In this document: positions 1 to 11,394 of the stretch, one piece after another
Position numbering within the stretch: the stretch's first letter is position 1
Layout: each line of letters starts with the position of its first letter
DNA from: Vicugna pacos
Lineage: Eukaryota > Chordata > Mammalia > Artiodactyla > Camelidae
Length of the DNA: 64,000 nucleotides
Reading direction: 5' to 3'
NCBI RefSeq assembly: GCF_048564905.1
Contig: NC_133008.1
Coordinates: 3,804,453 to 3,868,452 of the forward strand
Position numbers and translations under genes: made by a program
The notes under the pieces: model-generated
Database searches by the model: none
Seen by the model: only the letters and a program-made list of their open reading frames with translations
Told to the model about the DNA's origin: nothing

Positions 1-2130
1 CAAGCTTCAACTCGGTTTTACAGTGAAAACGGCAGGCACTTCAAACCGGCACTAGGAAACAGACTGAGAACACAGAGGAATTGTTTCTCCTGCAACCCGT
101 TCCCTTTGTGCTGGATGAACGAACGTCTCTCCACATGCTCAGTTCTGAGAGATAAGTGTGTGTGAAAGCCGTCTTTCACCTAGCTTGAAGGGAACACCAA
201 GTTTCTTTTCAGTTGCAAACTCCACTCCATACATATATATGGGGAGCTACAAGCTCCAACTCGGTTTTACAGTGAAAACGGCAGGCACTGCAAACCGGCA
301 CTAGGAAACAGACTGAGAAACCAGAGTAAGGGTTTCTCCTGCAACCCGTTCCCTTTGTGCTGGATGAACGAACGTCTCTCCACATGCTCAGTTCTGAGAG
401 ATAACTGTGTGTGAAAGCCAACCTTCACCTATCTTGAAGGGAACACAAAGTTTCTTTTCAGTTGCCAACTCCACTCCATACATATATATGGGGTGGAACA
501 AGCTCCAACTCGGTTTTACAGTGAAAACGGCAGGCACTTCAAACCGGCACTAGGAAACAGACTGAAAAACCAGAGTAAGGGTTTCTCCTGCAACCCGTTC
601 CCTTTGTGCTGGATGAACGAACGTCTCTCCACATGCTCAGTTCTGAGAGATAAGTGTGTGTGAAAGCCGTCCTTCACCTAGCTTGAAGGGAACACAAATT
701 TTCTTTTCAGTTGCAAACTGCACTCCATACATATATATGGGGAGGTCCAAGCTCCAACTCGGTTTTACCATGAAAACGGCAGGCACTTCAAACCGGCACT
801 AGGAAACAGACTGAGAACACAGAGGAAGTGTTTCTCCTGCAACCCGTTCCCTTTGTGCTGGATGAACGAACGTCTCTCCACATGCTCAGTTCTGAGAGAT
901 AAGTGTGTGTGAAAGCCGTCCTTCACCTAGCTTGAAGGGAACACATAGTTTCTTTTCATTTGCAAACCCCACTCCATACATATATATGGGGAGGTTCAAG
1001 CTCCAACACGTTTTTACAGTGAAATCGGCAGGCACTTCAAACCGGCACTAGGAAACAGACTGAGAACACAGAGGAAGTGTTTCTCCTGCAACCCGTTCCC
1101 TTTGTGCTGGATGAACGAATGTCTCTCCACATGCTCAGTTCTGAGAGATAAGTGTGTGTGAAAGCCGTCCTTCACCTAGCTTGAAGGGAACACAAAGTTT
1201 CTTTTCAGTTGCAAACTCCACTCCATACATATATATGGGGAGGTACAAGCTCCAACTCGGTTTTACAGTGAAAAAGGCAGACACTTCAAATCGGTACTAG
1301 GAAACAGACTGAGAACACAGACTAAGGGTTTCTCCTGCAACCCGTTCCCTTTGTGCTGGATGAACGAACGTCTCTCCACATGCTCAGTTCTGAGAGATAA
1401 GTGTGTGTGAAAGCCGTCCTTCACCTAGCTTGAAGGGAACACCAAGTTTCTTTTCAGTTGCAAACTCCACTCCATACATATATATGGGGAGCTACAAGCT
1501 CCAACTCGGTTTTACAGTGAAAACGGCAGGCACTTCAAACCGGCACTAGGAAACAGACTGAGAACACAGAGGAAGTGTTTCTCCTGCAACCCGTTCCCTT
1601 TGTGCTGGATGAACGAACGTCTCTCCACATGCTCAGTTCTGAGAGATAAGTGTGTGTGAAAGCCGTCCTTCACCTAGCTTGAAGGGAACACAAAGTTTCT
1701 TTTCAGTTGCAAACTCCACTCCATACATATATGGGGAGCTACAAGCTCCAACTCGGTTTTACAGTGAAAACGGCAGGCACTTCAAACCGGCACTAGGAAA
1801 CAGACTGAGAACACAGAGGAAGTGTTTCTCCTGCAACCCGTTCCCTTTGTGCTGGATGAACGAACGTCTCTCCACATGCTCAGTTCTGAGAGATAATTGT
1901 GTGTGAAAGCCGTCCTTCACCTAGCTTGAAGGGAACACAAAGTTTCTTTTCAGTTGCAAACTCCACTCCATACATATATATGGGGAGGTCCAAGCTCCAA
2001 CTCGGTTTTACAGTGAAAACGGCAGGCACTTCAAACCGGCACTAGGAAACAGACTGAGAAACCAGAGTAAGTGTTTCTCCTGCAACCAGTTCCCTTTGTG
2101 CTAGATGAACCAACGTCCCTCCACATGCTC
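1..2130 (+). repeat. Satellite layer 1: homogeneous 249-bp tandem monomers
   Basis: The motif 'caagctccaactcgg' or a close variant recurs at 1, 250, 499, 748, 997, 1246, 1495, 1742 and 1991. That gives a 249-bp period, with one 247-bp unit that lost two bases in its 'catatatat' tract. Nine monomers are visible and differ by only a few bases each. Landmarks in each unit are 'tttacagtgaaaacggcagg', 'cctgcaacccgttccc', 'gctggatgaacgaacgtctc' and 'tccatacatatatatgg'. The array is cut by the left window edge. The unit is a multiple of three, so short frames can run across it, but every frame is closed once per unit or so and no protein is implied. High identity suggests recent homogenisation by unequal exchange or conversion. 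I do not recognise the family. Confidence 0.95.
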
Positions 2131-3850
2131 AATTTTATGTTTTTGTATGTAATATTTTCCATTCACTTATGTTGTTTATACATCAAAGATTCTTTTCATT
2201 AGGAAACTATACTATGTTCATTTACATTGGTAAATTCTAGCTCCAACAATATTTTATATCGATAACTGCATGATATTCTGATCGGCACTTGGAAATAGAC
2301 TTAGTGTCCTGAGTCAGTGTTTCTTCTGCAACCCGTTCCCTTTGTGCTACATGAACGAACTTCTCACTACATTAGTAGCTCGTAAAGATAATTTGTGTGA
2401 AAACCATCCTGCACCTGCTTCTTTGTAACACAATTTCTTTTCAGTGATATATACACTGCATGTATATATATTTAGAGTTTCTATCTCCAATACCTGTTTA
2501 CTGTGAAAACTGCATGAACTGCAAACTGACTGTAGAATACCGATTGAGAACGCTGAGTAAATGTTCCTACTGCAAACCATCTCTTTTATTCTAAATGAAC
2601 GAATGTCTGTCCACAATCTCAGTTCTAATAGGTAAGTGTTTGTGTGAAAGCCGTTTTTCATGTTTCATTTTGGGAACAGTAAGTTTCTTTTCTGTTTGGA
2701 TAAACGCTTCATACTTTTATAAGGTTTGTGCTATCTCCAGTTTTAATTTAAAATGAAATCTGCATGAACTTCTAGCCAGCATTATGAAACATACTGAGAA
2801 AAGAGAATAAGTGTTTCAACTGCAAAACTTTCCCATTATATTTGATGGTCGATCACCTCCCCTCAGGCTCAATTTTGAGAGATAAATGTGCATCAAATTG
2901 GTATTTCACCTATCTTCTTGAGAACATAAAATTTCTTTTCAGTTGGAAAAACAGTACATACATATATATGGGGACGTTCTTGCTCCAACACGATATTACA
3001 GGGAATACTGCATGAAATTCAAACTGACGCTAGGAAGCATACTTTAAAACCAGAGTAAGAGTTTGTACTGCAACCCACTAACTTTATACTAGATGAACGA
3101 ACTTCTCTCCACATGCTCAGATCTGAGAAATAAGTGTGTGTGAAAGCCGTCATTCCTGTAGCTTGTTGGGAACACTATGTTTCTTTTCAGTTGGAAACAA
3201 CACTATTTACATATATTTGGGGTGGTAGTAGTTCCAACTCGATTTTACAGTGAAAACTGCATGGACTTCAAACCAGCAGTTGAAAACATACTGAGAAACC
3301 CGAGTACATGTTTCTACAACCCATTCCCTTAATGCTAATGATCGAACGTCTCTTCACATTCTCCATTCTGACATTTAAATGAGTATGAAATGTATCAATC
3401 ACATAGCTTTTTGGGAACACACAGTTTCTTTTCTGTGTGAAACTGTGTGAAATTAATATATTTTGGGAGGTTCAAGCTCCAACTCGGTTTTTCAGTGTGA
3501 AGTGCATGAATCTCCAACCGGCCCTAGGAAAACATACTGAGAATCCAGAACAAGTGTTTCTACTGCAACCCATTCCCTTCATGCTATATGAACAAACATC
3601 TCTCCACTTGCATAATTCTGAGAGTTAAGTTGTGTGAAAGTCTTCTGTCAGCTAGCTTGTTGGGAACACAGTTTTTTATGAGTGGGTAAATTCACTACAT
3701 TTGTAGAAATGTGGAGGTACTACTTCCAACTCGGATTTACAATGAAAACTGCATGAACTTCAAACCAACACTAGGAAACATACTGAGAATCCAATGTAGG
3801 TTTTTCTACTGGAAACCGTTACCTTTATGCTAGACAAACGAATGTCTCTC
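2131..3850 (+). repeat. Satellite layer 2: diverged monomers
   Basis: The same unit continues in the same orientation, with its reference motif near 2237, 2481, 2731, 2980, 3228, 3473 and 3718, so the spacing is 244-250 bp. Identity to layer 1 drops sharply at about 2130, where a unit breaks off into 'aattttatgtttttgtatgt'. The monomers here differ from one another at many positions but keep the landmarks 'cttttcagt', 'tacatatatatggg', 'gaaaactgcatgaac' and 'gaacgaac.tctctccac'. This matches older copies that have escaped homogenisation at an array edge. Confidence 0.88.
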
Positions 3851-6060
3851 CACATTCTCAATACTCAGAACTGAATGAGTGTTGAAGCCATCCTTTACCT
3901 ACCTTGTTGGAAACCCAGAGTTTCAGTCCAATGGAAACTACGCTTCTTTCATATATATAGGGAGTTACTAGCACGGACTTGGTTTTACACTGCAAACCAC
4001 TTTTATTTGAAACCGGCTTTGAGAAACGTGCTGACAACTCAGAGAATTTGTTTCTGTATATCACTTAACCTTCAATGCTGGATGAAAAAACGCCTCTCCA
4101 CAGGCTTACTTCTGACATCTGAATTTGTTTTGGAGACTTCCTTCACCTAACTTGTTGGAAAACCAGATTTTCTGTTATAGGGGAACTGCACTAGTTACAT
4201 ATCTAAGGGGAGGAACTTGCTCCAACGTGTTTTTCACACTAAATCGCTTTTACATTGAAAATGGCATTAGGAAACATGTTGAAATTTTAGAGAGTGTGTG
4301 TCTATATTACCTCTGCATTTTATGCTGCATGAAGGAACTCCTCTGAACATGCTCAATTTTCATAACTGTATGAGTGTGGAAGCCATAATTCACCTATCTT
4401 GTTGGAAACCCATAGTTTCAGCCCAATATAAACTACGCTGTTTCCATATATATCGGGACGTACTAGTACGAACTCGATTTTACACTGCAAACTGCCTTTA
4501 CTTGAAAGCGGCTATGACAATCATGCTGAGAAATCAGAGTAACTGTTTATGTATGTCCCTTAACCTTCAATGCTGGATGAAGGAATGCCACTCCATAAGT
4601 TCACGTCCGATATCTAAATGTGTTTTGAAGCCGTTCTTCAAATAACTTGTTGGAAACGGATAGTTTCTGGTATAGAGGAATTAAGCTGCTTACATATCTA
4701 ACGGGAGGCACATGCTCAAACTTGGTTTTCCACAGCAAATCGGTTTTACATTGAAAACGGTGGTAAGAAACCTGCTGAGAAGTCAGAGGGTGTGTGTGAA
4801 GAATACCTCTGCATTTTATGCTGCATGAAAGAACGTATCTCCACATGCTCAATTTTCAGAGCTGTATGATTTTCGAAGCCATAATTCACCTAGGTTGTTG
4901 GAAACCCTGAGTTTCAGTTAAGGTAAACTAAGCTACTTTCATATATATAGGGACGAACAAGCATGACCTCGGTTTTACACTGCAAACGGCTTTTAGTTGA
5001 AACTGGCCTTGAGAAGCATGCTGAGAAATCGGAGTAAATGTTTATCTATGTCACGTAACTTTTAATGCTGGATAAAAGAACGTCTCTTCACAAGCTCACT
5101 TCTCATATCTGCATTTGTGTTGGAGCTGTCCTTCACCTAACTAGTTGGAAAACCAAAGTTTCTTGTATAGGGGCACTACGCTTCTTACATATGTAAGGGG
5201 AGGCACTCGCTCTAAAGTGGTTTTCCACAGCAAACTGGTTTAACATTGAAAAAGGCGTTAGGAAACATGCTTAGAAATCAGAGAATTTGTGTCTAGAATA
5301 TCTCTGCCTTTTATGCTGCATGAAGGAACGCCTCTCAACATGCTCATTTATCAGATCTGTATGAGTGTGAAAGCCGTTCTTCACCTAGCTTTTTGGAAAC
5401 CCAGTGTTTCAGTCCAAGGTAAACTGCACTTTCCAATATATGTGTATGTACTAGCATGAACTCGATTTTTCACTGCAAACTGCTTTTACTTGAAACCGGC
5501 TTTGAGAAACATGCTGAGAAATCAGAGTACTTGTTTCTGTATGTAACTTAACCTTCAAGGCTGGATGAAAGAAGCCTCTCCACAAGCTCACTTTTGACAT
5601 CTGAATTTCTCTTGGAGCCGTCCTTCACCTTACTTGTTGGAACCCCAGAGTTTCTTGTATAGGGGAACTAAGCTACTTACATATGTAAGGGGGGGGCACT
5701 CGTTCCAACTTCGTTTTCCAGATCAAACCTCTTTTACATTGAAACTGGCGTAAGAAACATGCTCAGAAATCAGAGAATGTGTGCCTGGAAGTCCCTCTGC
5801 CTTTTGTGCTGGATGAAAGGACGCCTCTCCACATGCTCAATTTTCAGGAATGTAGAAGTGTGGAAGCCGCCTTTCACCTAGCTTGTTGGAAACCCAGATT
5901 TTCAGTCCAAGGAAAACTTTGCTGCTTTCATATATATGGGGACGTACTAGCACGAACTCAGTTTTTTACTGCAAACCACTTTTACTTGAAACCGGGTTTA
6001 AGAAACATATTGAGAAATCAGAGAATGTGTTTGTACATCTCACTCTGCCTTTTATGTTTA
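3851..6060 (+). repeat. Satellite layer 3: two-monomer higher-order repeat, ~495 bp
   Basis: From about 3850 two monomer types alternate. Type A has 'ttggaaacccagagtttcag', 'catatatatagggacgtact' and 'agcacgaactcg'. Type B has 'gtataggggaactaagct', 'tacatatctaaggggaggca' and 'ccacagcaaatcgg'. The A landmark falls at 3911, 4406, 4902, 5397 and 5890, giving a 493-496 bp period, which is two ~248-bp monomers. Copies within a type resemble each other better than the neighbouring type, the signature of a higher-order repeat. All copies are well diverged, so this amplification is older than layer 1. Confidence 0.85.
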
Positions 6061-7697
6061 CTGTGAAATGCTGGTTTCAAAGAAAAATCACTTTGCTTTG
6101 GTAAACTGCTTTGAATCGAGTTCCTGCGCTTTGATATGTAAATTGGGTAGTTCCCGTATTCCAGAAACTCTGGTTTTCCAACATGTTAGGAGAAGGACGT
6201 CTCCAACACAAATTCAAATGTCAGAAGTGATCTTGTGGAGAGGCATTCTTTCATCCAGCATTGAAGGTTAAGTGACATACAGAAATAGTCACTCTGAATT
6301 CTCAGCAGGTTTCCTAATGCCAGTTTCTAAGGAAGAGCGGTTTGCAATGGAAAACCGCTTTGGAGCGAGAGAGCCTCTGCTTAGATATGTAAGCAGCGAA
6401 GTTCCCCTAGACCAGAAACCCTTGTTTTCGAAGAAGTTATGTGAAGAATGGCTCCAACTCATGTTTAGATGTCAGAAGTGAGCATGTTGGGAGGCGTTCC
6501 TTCTTCCACCATTGAAGGTTAAGTGACATACTGAAACACTCACTCTGATTTCTTAGCATGTTTCTGAAATCCATTTCAAGTAAAAACATTTTGCAGTGGA
6601 AATGTGAGTTGGTGCTAGTTTGTCCGCATATATATGAAAGCAGCGTTGTTTCCCTAGTCCAGAAATTCTGGGTTCCCAACAAGCTTGGTGAAGGACGGCC
6701 TCCACACTTATACAGATCTGAAAATAGAGCATGTGGAGTGGCGTTCTTTCATCCAGCATAAAAGGCAGAGTGACATGTAGAAACACATTCTCTGATTTCT
6801 CAGCATGTTTACTAACGCCGGTTTCAAAGTTAAAGTGGTTTGCTTAGGAAAACCGCGTTGGAGCGACTGCCTCCTGTTACATATGTAAGTAGCGTAGATC
6901 CCCTAGACCAGAAACTCTGGGTTTCCAACAATTTAGGTGAAGGACAGCTCCAACACACATTCAAATGTCAGAAGTTATCATGTGGAGAGGCGTTCTTTCA
7001 TCCAGCATTGAAGGTTAAGTGACACTGGAACACTTTGATTTCTCAGTATGTTTTTCAGAGCCGGTTGCAAGTAAATGCGGTTTGCAGTGAACAACCGTTT
7101 TGGTACTAGTGCATCCCCATAGATATGTATGCAGCGTAGTTTCCCAACCCCAGAAACTGTGGGTTCCCAATTAGCTAGTTGAAGGACGGCTTCCAAACTC
7201 ATACATATATGAAAATTGGGCATGTGGTGTGGAGTTCTTTCATACAGCATAAAAGGTGGAGTGACATAGAAACACTAACTCTGATTTCTCTGCATGATTC
7301 TAAAAGCTGGTTTCAAGTAAAAGCTCTTTGGAAAGGAAAAGCCACCTGGAGCTTGTGCCTCCACTTATGTATGTAAGTACCGTAATTCCCCGAGGCGAGA
7401 AACTCTGAGTTCTCAGAAACATAGGTGAAGGTTGGCTTCCACTCACATGTGTTTACAAAATGGAACAAGTATAGAAGCATTCCTTTATCTCACCTAAACA
7501 GCAAGGCTACACCTCAAGCACTTACCATGATTTCTCTGTATGTTTACTTGAGTAGATTTAAAGTTAAAAGTATTTATCTCTCAGAAACCTAGTTAGAGCT
7601 TATTCCTGCTGTTATATATATTGGTCGGGCAGTGCCCCAACACCATAGTTCTGTGTTTCCAGCAGTGTTGGTGAAGGATGGCTTCCACACACATTCG
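6061..7697 (-). repeat. Satellite layer 4: inverted arm of the array
   Basis: After about 6060 the same satellite continues as its reverse complement. For example 'catccagcattgaaggttaa' at 6254 is the reverse of the 'ttaaccttcaatgctggatg' seen at 4067. The minus-strand landmark 'ccagaaac..tgggttcccaac' recurs near 6163, 6413, 6660, 6908, 7150, 7400 and 7640, again about 248 bp apart. A- and B-type traits still alternate. Identity falls toward the right, and the last recognisable piece ends near 7697 ('ggcttccacacacattcgg'). Layers 3 and 4 form a long imperfect inverted repeat whose centre is near 6060. Confidence 0.87.
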
Positions 7698-10425
7698 GTT
7701 TTCTCTCCTCCTCACTCTTCTGCTTAGACATCAATGCAGGTTGTGTATTGTGGAAGCCAAGGAAATTTTTTTCATTTAGGATCAGCCTCGGAGAAAACTG
7801 AGACCTGCTTCTGCTTCTTTTCCCTGCTAGATTTCCTCTTGGTGCATTTCCAATCCTCACGAGTGAGTTCCTTTAACCAAGTAATTATTTCAAAAAAGTG
7901 GGCAGGTTTCCATAGGGCCATTACTTCTTTTATATTCTTGTTTTTTAATACCTCTCTTCCATCTCTTTATCTCCAGGTGTCTTATTTCTATGTCCTTTGG
8001 TTTGGGCTGATGGCTAATCAGCATTAGTGTAGAAATTGTTGCTTGGTATTACTGATCTATATTCTTTCCATGGATATTTGATTTATCATTGGATTTTAGG
8101 GAAGATAGTTTCTTTAAAAAAATTCTGGTAAGTAACTTGTGGGGGATTCTGTTTCTCTTGGTCTAGAATTATAATGCTTAATTTCTTAATAAGTGATACT
8201 TTCATAGAGCTCAAAATTCCAAAGGTTTGAGTGTCACCACTGTCCCGAAGCCTTTCGAACTTTTCTTTGGGGGCACTTAGAACTGAGTGTGTGTGTCCTT
8301 CTGGACATAGTTTAGCCTGAAATGAACAATGGCAAGTACCCCCCATTTTACACAAACAACAGACGACTTTCACAAATTGATACCTTTAAAAATAAATGAA
8401 CTGTAATGTTGTAGAATTTTACAAGAGGCAGTGACCTTCAGGGATGTCAGCAATGGAGGCAGAACAGTTGGAGGGACAGCAGGTGCTCGTGCTCAGTGGC
8501 TGAAGTCACACTACATCCATGGCCACCTCTGGTTAACCTTATATAGTTGGTGCTGTCTGCAGGCTTTCAAGGCTGTGCCCCCCTCCCCACCAAACATATA
8601 TATTAGGAAAAGTGGTGAGCCTCAGTATGAGAAACAATAAAGAATTTGTAGGGGAAATTGAGTTTATTGTTTTTAAAAAGAAAAGTTAGCATCCAGGTAG
8701 TTTAATTTCAGCTCCTAATAGACTGATGTGTTGACATTCACAAGGATGTGTAAACACATGCAAGATCATGGGGCAGGACCGGAGACTCTGAAGCAGCAAT
8801 CACCACACACAACTTTCACTGCTGTCCTTGACTGCCTTATAGAATTACTTGATTAAGAAAAGGTCATAGATGTTAAATATCATCATTTTGAGAAACCAGT
8901 TCTTTTGAAATCTTATATACTAATGTAACTGAATTGGATAAAGAAATGCTAAATGTGTAATAAATTATTCAAAGAGGTAATGATTACTGAAAACACCACA
9001 AATTGAAGAGGACCACAGCATAATGGACATATATATTTTAATGATCTGGAAGAATCAGCTCAGCAGTGTATTCAAGACATCTACAGATGATGTCAAAAGG
9101 GGGTGTTCTTGGATAGCTTTTTGTGAATATTAGAGTGAAGTCAGGGTCAGGTACACAAATTTAGTTTAAAAGCAAAAGGTGAAACAGATTTCTTTTCAAA
9201 AATCTATTGTGTCTGGTTAGAAATCATCAAATCCATGGGTCAAGGGAAGGAAAAAAAACCTAGTGACCACATGACTGTTTCAGGAGCTGGTAGTAAAATG
9301 ACAGTTGACAATTGTGTAAATTAGATATGATCTTGATGTCCAACTGACCGAAAGATTTTTAGTCCATGTGCCAAAAATTTATCAAGGAATAAATAGTGAT
9401 CTATGTTTTGTCAGCTCTGTTATCCCCCCTTCAAGCCTGCATTGTGATTGGGAAACTAAGAACTTTGACTGCAAGGAGGGGGATTTTCAAAAATGGAGTG
9501 TCCTCCGACCGAGAAAATAAAGAAAATTTAGCTGTACACTGTAGAGACACAGGGAGATCTGTTGAGCAAGATGACACTTGCTTTACTGTCAACTAGTAGG
9601 AGGTGCAGGTTTTGATGACTTGGGTACCACTTTGCTGCCTTTCTTAAGATATTGCCCATGGCTCTTGAGAAGCGATTAAGTGGGGCTAAGGAATTAGCCT
9701 CCAAATGCCCTTTGCCATGGACGTTGTCTCTATTGTCCACTTTTAAGTTTTAGCTTAGACAAGTTGCAGTGTCTTACCAAGTGAGCTACAGACAGTAAGT
9801 GCATCTTGAAGCACACGGCTCTTTCCTCCTCACTGCAGCAGAGAACCTCTGCATTGGAGCATCCTGAGATGGCATCGATGGTCATTTTTCATGTTAGAAA
9901 TCAGTTAAGGATACTATGTCCACATGGATGAGGAGGGTAAGATTTCAGTCTCTAAAGTGGTAATGATGGGTTGACCTTTTCACTTAAAGAGTCTCACATC
10001 AACAAATACATGTCTGTTCTGGACCAAGAAGAAACAAGTGTTTGAAAAAGAATAGCCTGAAAGGTCAGTGGGACATGTCAGGCATCTTCTTCATGTCTTC
10101 AAATTCGGGTATCAAACATGGGTTTCCTATCCTGAGTGATACTGACAATTTGCTGTGTTCTGTGCCTCATGTATATCAAAGGCTTTCCTAAGTAAAGTGT
10201 CTAGTAATGGTAACATTCTTGATATGAGTTAAACCGGGGGAGATGAAGGAATTAAAATTAGTCCCTAATGTGCATTGATTTTTCTAAAGACATCAATTTT
10301 ATAGAAACTTTTGAAGAATTAAAGTGACAGAAAATTGCAAAGCACCTTCTCCTTCTGGTAGAAAACTGTTCTGTTTTCCTTTTTTGATGAATGTGACATA
10401 GAATCAGTACTACTATTGTTTGTAT
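7698..10425. other. Single-copy DNA next to the satellite; no gene seen
   Basis: About 2.7 kb of AT-rich sequence follows the satellite edge without further 249-bp units. Reading frames are short, overlap on both strands and lack recognisable domains. A polyadenylation-like 'caataaag' lies at 8635, but no exon leads to it. I see no clear transposon except possible very old debris. Confidence 0.6.
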
Positions 10426-10505
10426 TGTACTTAGTGTTTACAGAGTGATTCACAGATATTCTCCTATTTCATCTGTGCAATGACCTCTGGAAGATAAGAT
10501 TTCCT
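10426..10505 (+). repeat. MIR/L2-like fragment
   Basis: 'ttagtgtttacagagtgattcacag...ctcctatttcatctgtgcaatgacctctggaagataag' follows the pattern of the ancient mammalian repeat segment that reads 'ttacatatattatctcatttaatcctcacaacaaccct.tgaggtag'. It is short and diverged, so the family call is tentative. Confidence 0.35.
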
Positions 10506-10989
10506 AGTTATGCTTTTTAATGTCTATTTCTTAACTGTGTCTAAAAGCAGATTGATTGAGCTCCATTTGCTCAGTTTAGAAGGCTGGACTGATTAATTGT
10601 GTCAGAACATTCCAGGAGGCAGAGGAAAGGAAGAGACATGGGTTCTACACGATGGAAGCTGTTCCTGAAATGATTTGACCAGCAGTCTTATCCATTTTTC
10701 CCAAGGTCGGAAACAAAACACAACCCAAGACAAGGAAAACAGGGAGCCCATGTGACTCCAGCCTTGTCACGTAGAGTCATGGCTGTCCTCCTGTGCCTTG
10801 GAGAAGAGGATGCTTTGGGTCTCTGTTCTACAATCTCTGGCTTTTCCTCCACAGTGTCTTATTTTAGTAGCATATGCTGAAACTTGATTTACATTTCATA
10901 GCATTAAAACAAAAATCAGGAACTCTTTATCATTTATTAACTTTTTGGTAAATAGTTTTTGGTGAATCTTTAACTTTATTATTAGGACT

Positions 10990-11290
10990 TACCGTGGCAA
11001 TGTATAACAGGTAGCTCCCCAGATAACAGCAGTGGCTTACACATGCTAAACTTGTATTTCCCTCTTACATAAAGAAGTCAAGCAATCAGTACCGCAGGGC
11101 TGGCTTGCATGAAGGCCCCAGGGTCAGAGAACCAGATGCCTGTTATTTTCAGCCCGTCAACTTGATGGCCCAAAGTGGCTGCTTGAGGGTCAACCATCAA
11201 GTCCACATTCCAGGCAGCTGAGAGGAGGGAAGAAAGGTGCTTCAGTTCCCTTTTGGAATGGTTCTGTAAAGTCCCAGGTAGCTTTCCTGC
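10990..11290. repeat. Possible old interspersed repeat, family uncertain
   Basis: 'gataacagcagtggcttacac', 'tcttacataaagaagtcaagc' and 'atggcccaaagtggctgctt' in order resemble a mammalian repeat whose copies read 'cagtggtttatttctctcacataaaag...ccaagatggctgctc'. I could not place it in a named family. The remainder from 10506 to 10990 shows nothing I can identify. Confidence 0.3.
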
Positions 11291-11370
11291 TTTTATCTTG
11301 CTTTAGACAGAGGGCTGAGAGACAGCTTGCTATGAGGTAAGCTCAGCTGTGGACCAGCCATCTCCCTCGA

Positions 11371-11394
11371 GGGGAGGGGAGGGAGTGGGCGGGG
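11371..11394 (+). other. G-quadruplex-like G-run
   Basis: Five runs of three to four G separated by one to three bases (ggggaggggagggagtgggc followed by gggg) meet the usual pattern for an intramolecular G-quadruplex. The surrounding 11340-11530 is more GC-rich than its neighbours and has several CpGs. No promoter or exon can be tied to it. Confidence 0.6.

Noticed and set aside
90-125. Possible CENP-B box around 'acccgttccctttgtgctgg' and 'gaacgaac'
   Set aside because: Only half of the box is matched; the required spacing between the CCCG and CGAA parts is wrong.
1-2130. Regularly spaced near-identical repeats, CRISPR-like at first glance
   Set aside because: The whole 249-bp unit repeats head to tail with no variable spacers, and the sequence is clearly mammalian.
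1-7697. About two dozen open frames of 60-115 codons inside the satellite
   Set aside because: They repeat with the monomer, change frame from unit to unit and show no domain. The unit length being a multiple of three explains recurrent similar peptides.
8431-8450. KRAB-box-like phrase 'gtgaccttcagggatgtcag'
   Set aside because: The next codons do not continue as a KRAB A box and no zinc-finger exon follows. A 20-base match is most likely chance.
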